Assembly (NCBI GenBank): GCA_021798575.1
Contig: JAJZGI010000008.1
Span: forward strand, 1-60,304
Length of the DNA stretch: 60,304 nucleotides
Origin: Pseudomonadota bacterium
GTDB taxonomy: Bacteria > Pseudomonadota > Alphaproteobacteria > Acetobacterales > Acetobacteraceae
Reading direction: 5' to 3'
The position numbers were made by a program, and so were the translations under genes. Numbering within the stretch: position 1 is the first letter of the stretch; the number at the start of each line of letters is the position of its first letter. Positions 45,210-54,401 of this stretch are shown here, piece after piece. The notes under the pieces were generated by a model. That model saw only the letters and a list, made by a program, of their open reading frames with translations, was not told the origin of the DNA and made no database searches.

Positions 45210-48200
45210 CTAAACCGAAAAATACTTGGCCCTGGGGTTCAGCACCACAATCGCGCTGGTGCTCTGCTCGGGGTGGAGCTGATACTCATCCGAGAGCGAG
45301 ACGCCTATCTGTTCCGCCCCCAGCAGTGCCAGTAGTTTATCCTGATCCTCCAGCTTCGGGCAAGCCGGATAGCCGAAGGAATAACGCGAGCCGCGATAGG
45401 ATTGCGCCAGCATCCGGTCCATGTCCCGGTCATCCTGCCCGGCGAAACCCAGTTCGGCGCGGATGCGCTTGTGGGTGTATTCGGCCAGCGCCTCGGCCAT
45501 CTCGACTGAGATTCCGTGCAGATAGAGATAATCCTGATAGCGGTTTTCTTCGAACCATTCACGCGCCACCTCCGACGCGCGCTGCCCCACGGTGACCACT
45601 TGCAGGCCGATGACGTCGCGCGCCGCATCGTCCACGTCCCGGAAGAAATCGGCGATACATTCGCCGTCCACCTTGGGCTGGCGCGGCAGCGCGAAGCGCG
45701 CCAGCTCGGTGGTGCCATCCTCGGCGAAAATCAGAAGTTCATTGCCCTGGCCAGCGGCTTTCCAGTAGCCATAGGCCGCCTGGGGACGCAGAATATCTCC
45801 CGCCTCGCACAAATCCAGCATCCGCCGCATCACCGGGCGCAACTCTTGCCTCGCCCAGGCGAGAAATTCCTCCAGCGATTTGCCCTGCTTGCGGAACCCC
45901 CACTGGAACTGGAACAATGAGCGCTCGTTGATGAAGGGCACGATGGCCTTGGCCGGTGCCTCGATGATCCGGCTGCCCCAGAATGGCGGGATGATCACCG
46001 GCTCGTCCTGCGTCAGCCGCCGCCTGCGCGCCTGCGCCACCGCCACATCCACCGGCGCGAACGCCGCCGCATCCGCCGCGCCCAGCGTGCGCTTGGTGTT
46101 GCGCGCCTTGCCCTTGCGCTTGGATTGCACGACGGCCAGGTAGTTATCGAAGTCGTTGCCGGTGACCTTGTCCATCAGGTGCAGGCCATCAAAAGCATCG
46201 CGCGCGTAGGCCACCCGGCCCGTGGCATAGGCGGCCACGCAATCCTCCTCCACATAGTTGCGGGTGAGCGCGGCACCGCCCAGAATCACCGGAATCTCGA
46301 CCCCCTGGCGGGACATCTCCTCGAGATTCTCGCGCATCACCACGGTGGATTTGACGAGCAGGCCGGACATGCCGATGGCGTGCGCGTGGTGCTCGCGCGC
46401 CGCCGCTACCATGTCCGCCAGCGGCACCTTGATGCCCAGGTTATAAACCTTGTAGCCATTGTTGGTGAGGATGATGTCCACGAGGTTCTTGCCGATATCG
46501 TGGACATCGCCCTTCACGGTGGCGAGCACGATGGTGCCGCGCTCCTGGCCCGCCACGCGCTCCATCATCGGCTCCAGATACGCCACCGCCGCCTTCATCG
46601 TCTCAGCCGATTGCAGCACGAAGGGCAGTTGCATCTTGCCAGCGCCGAATAATTCTCCCACCGTTTTCATGCCACCCAGCAGGATGTTGTTGATGATGTC
46701 GAGCGGCTTGTTGGTCCGCAGCGCGTCATCCAGCTCGTCGCTCAACCCCTTGCGGTCACCATCGACGATGCGGTCCCGCAGGCGGCCTTCCACGGTCTCC
46801 GCGCGTTTTTTTAAGGTCGCGTCGGCCAGTTTGCGGTCGGCAAAAATTTCCAGAAGTTTTTGCAGCGGGTCATAGCCTTCCGCGCGGCGGTCGAAGATCA
46901 GATCCTCGCAGACCTTCACCTCCTCCGCCGCGATCAGATGCAGTGGGCGGATCTTGCTGACATGCACGATCGCCCCGCTCATGCCCGCGCGCACCGCATG
47001 GTCGAGAAACACCGAGTTCAGCACCGCGCGCGCCGCCGCGTTCAGGCCAAAGGAGATGTTGGAGAGGCCAAGGATGATCTGGATATCCGGGAAATTCTCC
47101 CGGATCATTTTGATACCCTCCAGCGTCCAGGCGCCGAGCTTGCGGTCGTCTTCATTGCCGGTGGCGATGGTGAAGGTGAGTGGGTCGATCAGCAGGTCGG
47201 ACTGCGCCAGGCCGAATTTCCCGCAGGCGAACTCCACCAGGCGCGTGGCGATGCGCAGCTTGTCCTCCGGCAGCTTGGCCATGCCGACTTCATCGATGGT
47301 GAGCGCGATCACCGCCGCGCCGAATTTTTTGGCGAGCACCAGCCGGTCCGTCGCGTGGCCCTCGCCATCCTCGAAATTGATGGAATTGATGATCGGCTTG
47401 CCGCCGTGCAGCTTCAGCGCCGCCTCGATCACCGGCGTCTCGGTCGAGTCGATCACTAGCGGCGCATTCACCGAGGCTGTGAAGCGCGTGATGATCTCGT
47501 TCATCTCGGCGACCTCGTTACGACCGACGAAGGCGGTGCAGATATCCAGCGCGTTGGAGAACTCCGCCACCTGCTCGCGCCCCACCGCGACGCAGCCATC
47601 CCAATCCCCCGCCTCCTGCAACTCCCGCCATTTTTTCGAGCCGTTGGCGTTGCAGCGCTCGCCGATCGAAAAATAACTGTTCTCCTGGCGCAGCGGGGTC
47701 GCGCCATACAGGCTGGCAACGGACGGCACCCAGAGCGGGCGGCGCGGCACCGGCGCCGGGCGCGGTTGCCCCAGGCGCAGCAGCATCGCGTTCAGCGCCT
47801 CGATATGCGGAATGGAGGTCCCGCAGCAGCCGCCGATGAGGTTGACCCCATCCTCGATGACAAAACGCTCGACCCAGCTCGCCATCTCGGCCGCGCCCAG
47901 CGGGTAATGGGTGGCGCCGTTCACCAGCTCAGGCAGCCCGGCGTTCGGCTGGACGGAAATGAGCCCAGGCCAGTTCTGGCTGAGGTAGCGCACGTGCTCG
48001 GCCATCTCCTGCGGGCCGGTGGCGCAGTTCAGCCCCATCAGCGGCACATCCAGCGCGTGGATCACCGTCGCCGCGGCGGCGATATCCGGCCCGACCAGCA
48101 GCGTGCCGGTGGTCTCCACCGTCACCTGCACGAAGATGGGAATATCCGAGCCCGCCTGCGCGCGCGCGCGCTTCGCGCCATTCACTGCGGCCTTGATCTG

Positions 48201-48695
48201 CAACGTGTCCTGGCAGGTCTCGATCAGGATCGCATCCACGCCGCCCGCGAGCAGCCCCTGGGACTGCACGAACAGCGCGGCCTCCAGCGGGTCGTAGGCG
48301 ATATTGCCCAGGCTCGGCAGCTTGGTGCCGGGGCCGACGGAGCCGATGACATAGCGGGTGCGGCCATCTTTGAAACTCTCCGCGGCCTCGCGCGCCAGCT
48401 CACCCGAGATCTTGTTGATCTCGAACGTCCGGTCCCCGAGCTGGAACTCCCCCAATGTGATCGGCGAGCCGCCGAAGCTGTTGGTCTGCACGGCGTCCGC
48501 GCCCGCGGCGTAGTAGCCACGGTGGATCTCGCGGATGAGGTCCGGGCGCGAGAGGTTCAGCACCTCCGTGCAGTTCTCCTTGTCCCAATAGTCCGCCTGG
48601 ACATCCAGGGTGAGCGCCTGCACGCGCGAGCCCATGCCACCATCGCAGAGCAGAACATGGCGGGAGAGGGCTTCCAGCAGGTGCGGGCGGGTCAT
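45210..48695 (-). CDS. metH: Cobalamin-dependent methionine synthase
   Basis: Transfers a methyl group from 5-methyl-THF through methylcobalamin to homocysteine. The 1161 residues have all modules in order: homocysteine domain with zinc cysteines (GLNCATGP, IGGCCGTS), pterin domain (SIGERCNANGSKKW to about 600), B12 cap and B12-binding domain (ATVKGDVHDIGKNLVD, lower-ligand histidine in DVHDIG), and reactivation domain binding SAM (SYRGSRYSFGYPACP) at the C-terminus. Start ATG 48695; the frame runs to 48791 but the extra residues are not part of the family. Homocysteine comes from AhcY. I see no cobalamin riboswitch in the 105-nt divergent gap. Confidence 0.96.
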   Translation of the reverse strand: MTRPHLLEALSRHVLLCDGGMGSRVQALTLDVQADYWDKENCTEVLNLSRPDLIREIHRGYYAAGADAVQTNSFGGSPITLGEFQLGDRTFEINKISGELAREAAESFKDGRTRYVIGSVGPGTKLPSLGNIAYDPLEAALFVQSQGLLAGGVDAILIETCQDTLQIKAAVNGAKRARAQAGSDIPIFVQVTVETTGTLLVGPDIAAAATVIHALDVPLMGLNCATGPQEMAEHVRYLSQNWPGLISVQPNAGLPELVNGATHYPLGAAEMASWVERFVIEDGVNLIGGCCGTSIPHIEALNAMLLRLGQPRPAPVPRRPLWVPSVASLYGATPLRQENSYFSIGERCNANGSKKWRELQEAGDWDGCVAVGREQVAEFSNALDICTAFVGRNEVAEMNEIITRFTASVNAPLVIDSTETPVIEAALKLHGGKPIINSINFEDGEGHATDRLVLAKKFGAAVIALTIDEVGMAKLPEDKLRIATRLVEFACGKFGLAQSDLLIDPLTFTIATGNEDDRKLGAWTLEGIKMIRENFPDIQIILGLSNISFGLNAAARAVLNSVFLDHAVRAGMSGAIVHVSKIRPLHLIAAEEVKVCEDLIFDRRAEGYDPLQKLLEIFADRKLADATLKKRAETVEGRLRDRIVDGDRKGLSDELDDALRTNKPLDIINNILLGGMKTVGELFGAGKMQLPFVLQSAETMKAAVAYLEPMMERVAGQERGTIVLATVKGDVHDIGKNLVDIILTNNGYKVYNLGIKVPLADMVAAAREHHAHAIGMSGLLVKSTVVMRENLEEMSRQGVEIPVILGGAALTRNYVEEDCVAAYATGRVAYARDAFDGLHLMDKVTGNDFDNYLAVVQSKRKGKARNTKRTLGAADAAAFAPVDVAVAQARRRRLTQDEPVIIPPFWGSRIIEAPAKAIVPFINERSLFQFQWGFRKQGKSLEEFLAWARQELRPVMRRMLDLCEAGDILRPQAAYGYWKAAGQGNELLIFAEDGTTELARFALPRQPKVDGECIADFFRDVDDAARDVIGLQVVTVGQRASEVAREWFEENRYQDYLYLHGISVEMAEALAEYTHKRIRAELGFAGQDDRDMDRMLAQSYRGSRYSFGYPACPKLEDQDKLLALLGAEQIGVSLSDEYQLHPEQSTSAIVVLNPRAKYFSV

Positions 48696-48800
48696 CGCCG
48701 TTAGATACAGGCTGGCATTGCTCTGTCTAGTGGCCAGAATCTCACGCCAGCGTCCCGCCCGCGCTTGCCTTGCAGCCGCGCGCGCGCGCAATATCGGCCC

Positions 48801-49271
48801 ATGAGCCAGACCATCCTTCCCCAGCCCGAGGCCGAGTGGCTGCTCATACGCGGCGTGCTCGCCCGGCGGTTTTTCGCGATGCTCGTGGATATGCTACTGC
48901 TCGGCATCGTGTCCCTGGGCCTTGCCATTTTCATCACGCTGCTGGGTTTTCTAACGTTGGGCGTCGGTTTTCTCGCCTTTGGCATCCTCAACTGGCTGCC
49001 GATGCTGTATTTCACGCTGCTGGTGGGCAATGGCGGCGCCACTTTGGGGCAGATGCTGTTTGGGCTGCGAGTCCGGCAGGATGAAAACCTCGCCACGCCG
49101 AGCCTGGCGCAGGGGCTGGTATGGAGCCTGCTACTCTGGCTGAGCTTTGCCCTCGCCTGCGTTCCCTTCCTCCTGGCGCTCACCAACCCACGCCACCGCG
49201 CCATGCACGACCTGCTGAGCGGCCTGGTTGTCGTGCGCAGGCCGAAATCTTGTATTGACGGCGCGCGCTGA
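48801..49271 (+). CDS. RDD-family membrane protein
   Basis: A 156-residue protein with about three membrane helices. An arginine-containing RRFFAMLVDMLLLGIVSLG opens the first, as expected of RDD proteins, then TLGQMLFGLRVRQDENLATPS and the late RHRAMHDLLSGLVVV close the domain. RDD proteins are thought to be small transporters or accessory factors; function is unknown in most. ATG 48801 chosen. It is divergent from metH and 19 nt before bpt. Confidence 0.85.
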   Translation: MSQTILPQPEAEWLLIRGVLARRFFAMLVDMLLLGIVSLGLAIFITLLGFLTLGVGFLAFGILNWLPMLYFTLLVGNGGATLGQMLFGLRVRQDENLATPSLAQGLVWSLLLWLSFALACVPFLLALTNPRHRAMHDLLSGLVVVRRPKSCIDGAR

Positions 49272-49290
49272 ACGCCCAAACATAGGTTTG

Positions 49291-50091
49291 ATGAGTTTCA
49301 AACCCGCCCGCCGCCCGCATTTTTTCTACACCACCGCGCCCCTGCCCTGCCCGTACCTCCCCGGCCGGATGGAGCGCAAAGTGGTTACCGAACTGGCGGG
49401 TATTTCGGCCGAGAGCCTGCACGACAGGCTCTCGCGCGGCGGCTTCCGGCGCAGCCATAACATCGCCTATGCGCCGGTCTGCCCCTCCTGCAACGCCTGC
49501 GTGCCCATCCGCATCCGCGCGCCCGCATTCTCCCCCAGCCGCACGCAAAAGCGAATCCTGCGGCTCAACGCGGACCTGCTGGTGCAGGAGATGCCGCCGC
49601 GCGCCACCGTTGAGCAGTTCCAACTCTTCCAGCGCTACCAGCAGATCCGCCATGGCGACGGCGACATGGCGACGATGAGTTTTTATGACTATCGGGCGAT
49701 GGTGGAGGACACGCCGATCGAGACCTCGATCGTCGAGTTCCGCCACCCTGGCGGCGCGCTGCTCGGCGCCTGCCTGACCGACCGGATGGGCGACGGGCTC
49801 TCCGCCGTGTATAGTTTTTTCAACCTTGACATGGACGAACGCTCGCTTGGCACCTACGCCGTGCTCTGGCTCATCAGCCGCGTCGTGGAGCTGGAACTCA
49901 CGAATGTCTATCTCGGCTATTGGGTCGAGGAGAGCCGGAAGATGGCCTACAAGGCAAAATTCCGCCCCAGCGAGATTCTGCGCGGTGGAGTCTGGGTGCC
50001 GCTCACCACGCGCGGCCCCAGCTCAGCCGCCACGGTTGGCCGCGGGCACCCAGAGAATATCGTTGGCGCCCTGGCCATTGAGCGTGCGTGA
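49291..50091 (+). CDS. bpt: Aspartate/glutamate leucyltransferase (N-end rule)
   Basis: Adds leucine from Leu-tRNA to proteins with N-terminal Asp or Glu, marking them for ClpAP through ClpS. The 266 residues show the N-terminal PCPYLPGRMERKVV, the cysteine-rich APVCPSCNACVPIRIRA, and the acyltransferase half with YSFFNLDMDERSLGTYAVLW and YLGYWVEESRKMAYKAKF. The last 23 codons run antisense into the convergent adenosyltransferase gene (69-nt overlap), making the C-terminal tail longer than the usual end near GVW.PL. ATG 49291 chosen. Confidence 0.9.
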   Translation: MSFKPARRPHFFYTTAPLPCPYLPGRMERKVVTELAGISAESLHDRLSRGGFRRSHNIAYAPVCPSCNACVPIRIRAPAFSPSRTQKRILRLNADLLVQEMPPRATVEQFQLFQRYQQIRHGDGDMATMSFYDYRAMVEDTPIETSIVEFRHPGGALLGACLTDRMGDGLSAVYSFFNLDMDERSLGTYAVLWLISRVVELELTNVYLGYWVEESRKMAYKAKFRPSEILRGGVWVPLTTRGPSSAATVGRGHPENIVGALAIERA

Positions 50092-50598
50092 GAGCACGAA
50101 CAAAAGGTCTGAGAGCCGGTTGAGATAGACCAGAACCAGCCGGTTCACGGCCTCATCGGGGCTGGCCAGCAGATGCACCACCTGCCGCTCCGCCCGGCGC
50201 ACCACAGTGCGCGCCTGGTGAAGAAACGCCGCCGCCGGCGTGCCGCCCGGCAGAATGAAGGACGATAGCGACGCAAGCTGCGCGTTGAACGTGTCGATCT
50301 GCGCCTCCAGCCAGTCCACCTGGTTCTGCGTCACCCGCAACACGGGATGCTGCGGGTCCTCAACGATCGGCACGCAGAGATCCGCGCCGATGTCGAACAA
50401 ATCGTTCTGGATACGCGCCAGCACCGCATCCTCCGGCCCGGCCGTATGCAGCCGGACGAGCCCGACAACCGCATTGGCCTCGTCGACCTCACCATAGGCC
50501 GTAACCCTTGCCGCAGATTTGGGCACGCGCGCGCCATTGCCGAGCGAGGTTTCACCCATATCCCCGCCACGGGTATAGATTTTATCGAGCTTGACCAT
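50023..50598 (-). CDS. ATP:cob(I)alamin adenosyltransferase, PduO type
   Basis: Makes adenosylcobalamin from cob(I)alamin and ATP. The 191 residues show the N-terminal ATP site (KIYTRGGDMGETSLGNGARV), AYGEVDEANAVVGLV, and the C-terminal FLHQARTVVRRAERQV and YLNRLSDLLFVLSR with the conserved arginine and asparagine ligands. GGAGG before ATG 50598. It overlaps the upstream PLP-enzyme gene by 17 nt and bpt, which converges on it, by 69 nt. It supplies the other active cobalamin form next to metH; an AdoCbl-dependent enzyme is not in this window. Confidence 0.93.
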   Translation of the reverse strand: MVKLDKIYTRGGDMGETSLGNGARVPKSAARVTAYGEVDEANAVVGLVRLHTAGPEDAVLARIQNDLFDIGADLCVPIVEDPQHPVLRVTQNQVDWLEAQIDTFNAQLASLSSFILPGGTPAAAFLHQARTVVRRAERQVVHLLASPDEAVNRLVLVYLNRLSDLLFVLSRTLNGQGANDILWVPAANRGG

Positions 50599-52561
50599 GC
50601 GCGCCTCCGATTGAATCAGCATGTGCGCGATAGCAGGGCTGCGGATTGGCCGCGCTCAGCGCCTCCCAGTTCGCCAAAATCAGGGCGATCTTGCGGAACA
50701 CCAGCGCAACATCGGCAAACTCGCGCGCCAGCCGCGTGTCCTGCTCCAGCCCGGCGTGGGAGGGCTCACCCGAGATCAGCCGCGCCCCGGCGGAGACGCG
50801 CAATGCGCCCTGCAACCCCTGCCCGTCTGGCTGCGGCAGGGGCACCGGCTGGCCGATATGGCAGATGCGCGCGGCCAGGGCCTGATCATCCGGCAACAGG
50901 TCCGAGAGGTCCGTGTTCAGCCACACATACACCGCCCGCGCCTCATTCGGGTTCAGGCAGCGCTGGGGCGCGTAGGGCGCTTGCAATGAGAAGGTGAAGA
51001 TGCTCGGCAAACGCTCCCAATCCTCGCTGGTGGCGTGGCGGGCTATCGGCGGGGTATCGAACAGGCTGAGGCCAGGGCAGGCGGCCACCGCGGTGCGCAC
51101 GGCAGCGCCGAACCCCGCCAGAATCTCCGCCCGGCGGCGCGCGGGCACCGCCAGCAGCGCATCAATCTCGGCCAGAGCCGCGTGCCAGCGCAGCGCCAGG
51201 CCATAATTGCCCACAGCGGGCAGATCCGCCGCCGCATGACAACCGGCGGGAAAATCATCCTGGCCAAAATAGGCATCCAGCCCGGCCGGCAGCTTTGCCC
51301 GGCCCAGCCGCGCGGCGACGCCGGCGGGCAGAATGGCGGCACCGGCAAAGGGCGGCCCGGTGAAGAATTTGGAGCCGGTGATCAGCACCACCGCGTCCAG
51401 CGCCAGATATGCCCGCAGGCTGGCGGGCGAGAGCCGTGCCTGGCAGGCGTCCACCACGATATCAAAATCCATGCCATGGCGGGCGCGCAGTTTTGCCAGC
51501 AGGCCAGGGTCGGGAGCCAGCAGCCCGGTTTTCGAGAGGTCGAGCACATGCAGAATAACCCGCCGCCCCTGCGCCAGCCCATGCGCCAGCGCCGCCGTGA
51601 TCTCGTCCTCCACCTGGGATGTGGGGCGCAGCGCCCCGGCGGCGTCCCGCAGCGCGACATTGGCGAGCCGCGTATCGGCGCGGAAGCCGGCGATCGGCGC
51701 CTCGAACGTCACATCATGGCCGAGCGCGGTATCCACGGCAAAATGCACGCCGCGCGCCGCCATCGGCACGCCGCGCCCAGTCTCCTCCGGCGCGATGAGC
51801 ATGTTCAGAATCGGCGCGTCCGCTCCGCCCAGATGCGTCAGCGCCAGGGCCAGCAGCTCGGTATCCGTGCCAGAGGCCGCCAACACCACCTGCTCGCCTG
51901 CCGCCAGGCCGAATGACGCGCCGATACCCGCCCGCACCGCCTCCAGCGTGGCCTGCACCGCCGCGCGCCGGCCCGGGCCACGCAGCAGCGCCAGCGTAGT
52001 GTGCAGCCGGGCGAGGTCCGCCGCCTCATACCCGCGCTCTGAGGAGGACGACGCGGTGGACGAGGCAAAGGTGATGGCCCAGGGGCGCGGGCGATGGCTG
52101 CACCCATATCCGTTCAGGGCCGAGCGCGGGTCGCGCGCCAGGCGGATGTCCCCGCCGGTCTCCATCAGCGCCTCGGCGGTGCCGAGCGCGCCCCAGATGC
52201 CCCGGATATGCTCGGCCTCGGTCGGGCTGGCGGCAAAATACCCGACCAACACCGCCGCTGCGGGCGGCGCGTCCGCGGCCATTACTGCCACCCATTCGGG
52301 CATACAGGCGGTCTCATCGGCGGGCAGCGGCTCGGCCAGAATGAACTGCGCCGCGGCCCTGGCCGCCGCCATGTCAGCCAGGGCAGGTGACGCGCCATAC
52401 GCTGCGAGCCAGGCCGCCTCCAGCGCGTGGCGCAGGTGAAACGCCGAATCCGGCACGCCACGCCCAAGGGTAACGCCTCGGAAGACAGCAAATTCCGGTG
52501 CCCGGCGCAGCGTCGCCTCACGCGGGCCGCGCTCGCCATCAACCAGACTCTCGACTTGCAT
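50582..52561 (-). CDS. PLP-dependent protein of unknown function (fold type I)
   Basis: A 659-residue protein I cannot assign to a known reaction. About 1-150 has no recognisable domain. From about 165-450 it reads as a class V/fold type I aminotransferase-like core: SSTASSSSERGYEA, LAASGTDTELLALAL at 228-242 (cofactor phosphate), a cofactor aspartate in VVDACQARLSP (371), and the Schiff-base lysine in ITGSKFFTGPPFAGA (398). The remainder includes a WLNTDLSDLLPDD segment and a regular C-terminus. GGAGAG before ATG 52561. It is first in an operon with the cobalamin adenosyltransferase and divergent from the ferredoxin reductase gene. Confidence 0.7.
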   Translation of the reverse strand: MQVESLVDGERGPREATLRRAPEFAVFRGVTLGRGVPDSAFHLRHALEAAWLAAYGASPALADMAAARAAAQFILAEPLPADETACMPEWVAVMAADAPPAAAVLVGYFAASPTEAEHIRGIWGALGTAEALMETGGDIRLARDPRSALNGYGCSHRPRPWAITFASSTASSSSERGYEAADLARLHTTLALLRGPGRRAAVQATLEAVRAGIGASFGLAAGEQVVLAASGTDTELLALALTHLGGADAPILNMLIAPEETGRGVPMAARGVHFAVDTALGHDVTFEAPIAGFRADTRLANVALRDAAGALRPTSQVEDEITAALAHGLAQGRRVILHVLDLSKTGLLAPDPGLLAKLRARHGMDFDIVVDACQARLSPASLRAYLALDAVVLITGSKFFTGPPFAGAAILPAGVAARLGRAKLPAGLDAYFGQDDFPAGCHAAADLPAVGNYGLALRWHAALAEIDALLAVPARRRAEILAGFGAAVRTAVAACPGLSLFDTPPIARHATSEDWERLPSIFTFSLQAPYAPQRCLNPNEARAVYVWLNTDLSDLLPDDQALAARICHIGQPVPLPQPDGQGLQGALRVSAGARLISGEPSHAGLEQDTRLAREFADVALVFRKIALILANWEALSAANPQPCYRAHADSIGGAHGQAR

Positions 52562-52606
52562 ATTCTCTCCGGTGCAAATGCAGCCAAACCCTACCCCATA
52601 TGCCCC

Positions 52607-53479
52607 ATGGCGCCAAATTTCACGCCCCATGCCCGCGGGGCGGTTTCACTGCATCCGTTTTTGCGTTATGGCCCGCCGCGATGGATGTTCACGGAGGGGT
52701 TGGAGTTGGCGACGCTATATACCGAGACGGTGCAGACCGTCCGGCACTGGACCGACACATTGTTCAGCTTTACCGCCACGCGCGACCCCGGCTTCCGTTT
52801 CATCTCCGGGCAGTTCACGATGATCGGCCTGGAGATCAACGCCCGGCCCCTGCTGCGCGCCTATTCCATGTGCAATGCCAACCATGAGGGCCATCTGGAG
52901 TTCTTCTCCATCAAAGTGCCCGATGGCCCGCTGACCTCCGTTCTGCAAAAAGTCCAACCCGGGGATGCGCTACTGGTCGGCGCCAAGCCCGTGGGCACGC
53001 TGATCCAGGATAATCTGCTGCCCGGCAGAATTTTATACCTGCTGGGCACCGGCACCGGGCTCGCACCGTTTGCCAGCATCATCAAGGACCCAGACACCTA
53101 TGAGCGCTATGAGCATGTGGTGCTGGTGCACGGCTGCCGCGAGATCGCCGAGCTTGGCTATGGCGAGCAGGTGGTGGCGCAGGTGCTGGGCGACGAGTTT
53201 CTGGGTGAACTCGCGCAAGGCAAATTATTATACTACCCCACGGTCACGCGCGAGCCGTTCCGCCACACCGGGCGTATCACCCAACTGCTGGAGCAGGGGA
53301 AACTGGAGGCCGACCTCAACCTGCCGGCCCTGGCGGCCGCGCACAGCCGCGTGATGCTTTGTGGCAGCCCCGCCATGCTGGAGGATCTGCACACGCTGCT
53401 GCTGGCGCGTGGCTTTGTTGAGGGCAACCACCACAACCCTGGCCATTTCGTGATCGAAAAGGCCTTCGTGGAGAAATAG
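52607..53479 (+). CDS. fpr: Ferredoxin/flavodoxin-NADP+ reductase
   Basis: A 290-residue FAD enzyme moving electrons between NADPH and ferredoxin or flavodoxin. FAD-binding region RAYSMCNA follows the GQFTMIGLE strand, then IKVPDGPLTSVL and the NADP-binding YLLGTGTGLAPFASI; the C-terminal HFVIEKAFVEK is typical of the subclass Ia bacterial FPR. Start uncertain: ATG 52607 or ATG 52685, which gives a length nearer the usual (about 260) and begins MFTEGLELATLYTETV; neither has a clear ribosome binding site. Convergent with the chemotaxis operon. Confidence 0.92.
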   Translation: MAPNFTPHARGAVSLHPFLRYGPPRWMFTEGLELATLYTETVQTVRHWTDTLFSFTATRDPGFRFISGQFTMIGLEINARPLLRAYSMCNANHEGHLEFFSIKVPDGPLTSVLQKVQPGDALLVGAKPVGTLIQDNLLPGRILYLLGTGTGLAPFASIIKDPDTYERYEHVVLVHGCREIAELGYGEQVVAQVLGDEFLGELAQGKLLYYPTVTREPFRHTGRITQLLEQGKLEADLNLPALAAAHSRVMLCGSPAMLEDLHTLLLARGFVEGNHHNPGHFVIEKAFVEK

Positions 53480-53481
53480 CA

Positions 53482-53979
53482 CTACGCCGCCTGCGCATCC
53501 TCCAACAGCGCAGCCGCCTCCGCCTCGGGCATGATCGCGGCGATGCACACGATGCTGACGATACGGCTGTCCAGCATGACCAACCCCTCGATGAACCGGC
53601 GTGACACATTGCTGCCGGTATCCGGCGTCTCCTGGCGCATCTCCTCGGTCACGGTGATGATATCGCAGACCGCATCCACGAGCAGCCCGACGACGCGCGT
53701 CGGTGTTTCCACCACCACGACCACGGTCGCCGCGTTTGTCGCCCGGCTCGGCAGCCCCAGCCGCTCGGCGAGGTCGATGACCAGCAGCACGCTGCCGCGC
53801 AGATTGATCATGCCTTTAACATAGCTCGGCGCATGGGGCAGATGGATGGAGTCGATCCAGCCGCGAATCTCACGGATCGCCCTTATATCCAGCGCGAACT
53901 CCTGCGCGCCGATCAGGATGGAGAGCATCTCGCTGCTGCCGTCGCGGGCGGACGGAGCGGGGGTGTCAGTCTGCGTCAT
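53482..53979 (-). CDS. cheW: Chemotaxis coupling protein CheW (last gene of the operon)
   Basis: Couples chemoreceptors to CheA. The 165 residues hold one CheW fold: ILIGAQEFALDIRAIREIR, LPHAPSYVKGMINLRGSVL, IDLAERLGLPS, VGLLVDAVCDIITV, and ... MLDSRIVSI. Together with the other CheW (56.9 kb) the operon has two; such pairs can form alternative array contacts. The 20-nt gap to the DxxxQ protein upstream suggests one transcript. Confidence 0.93.
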   Translation of the reverse strand: MTQTDTPAPSARDGSSEMLSILIGAQEFALDIRAIREIRGWIDSIHLPHAPSYVKGMINLRGSVLLVIDLAERLGLPSRATNAATVVVVVETPTRVVGLLVDAVCDIITVTEEMRQETPDTGSNVSRRFIEGLVMLDSRIVSIVCIAAIMPEAEAAALLEDAQAA

Positions 53980-53999
53980 CTCAAAACTCCTTTCAAATA

Positions 54000-54377
54000 T
54001 CAGAACATTTCCAGCACGCCCGATTGCAGATCCTCCTGCTGCGGCACCGGCGCGCCGCTCAGCCGGTAGGCGAGGTCCGCCAGCGAGATCCGGTGCAGCG
54101 CCGCCTGCGAGTTCACCCGCCAGCTCTGCGGCACCTCATCGCCGATGGAGCGCACATAGCCCGAGAGTGCCGCCAGCCGCTGCGAGAGCAGGTCCAGCGT
54201 CTGCACATTGCGGTGGCATTCCGGATCGTTGGCGACACGCAACAGCGCCGGACTGAGAAAAACCTGGAATTGCTCGGCAAACTTTCCAAGCTCAAAAAAT
54301 TCGGCGCCCAGCGCCTCCAGAATCTCCGTCAATGGGGTCTGGGCATGGCCGGTCGTGCCATGATGAGTTTCGGTCAT
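54000..54377 (-). CDS. Small helical chemotaxis protein, CheT-like (DxxxQ motif)
   Basis: A 125-residue, mostly helical protein between cheD and cheW. It carries D62-L-L-S-Q66, the DxxxQ spacing of the CheZ phosphatase active site (D143/Q147 in E. coli), inside a helix (NVQTLDLLSQRLAALSGYV). Position right after cheD matches CheT of Sinorhizobium meliloti, also reported to carry DxxxQ. The protein ends GVLEMF, close to the CheD ending GMVELF. The operon has no cheZ, cheX or cheC. A phosphatase role or CheR partnership is inference; overall sequence similarity to CheT cannot be tested here. GGGAGT lies before ATG 54377. Confidence 0.6.
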   Translation of the reverse strand: MTETHHGTTGHAQTPLTEILEALGAEFFELGKFAEQFQVFLSPALLRVANDPECHRNVQTLDLLSQRLAALSGYVRSIGDEVPQSWRVNSQAALHRISLADLAYRLSGAPVPQQEDLQSGVLEMF

Positions 54378-54401
54378 ATCTGCACTCCCAACGGCACGCA
54401 T

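Noticed and set aside
48696-48800. Cobalamin riboswitch upstream of metH
   Set aside because: The gap is too short (105 nt, shared with the divergent gene) for the usual aptamer of about 200 nt, and no B12-box-like sequence was evident.
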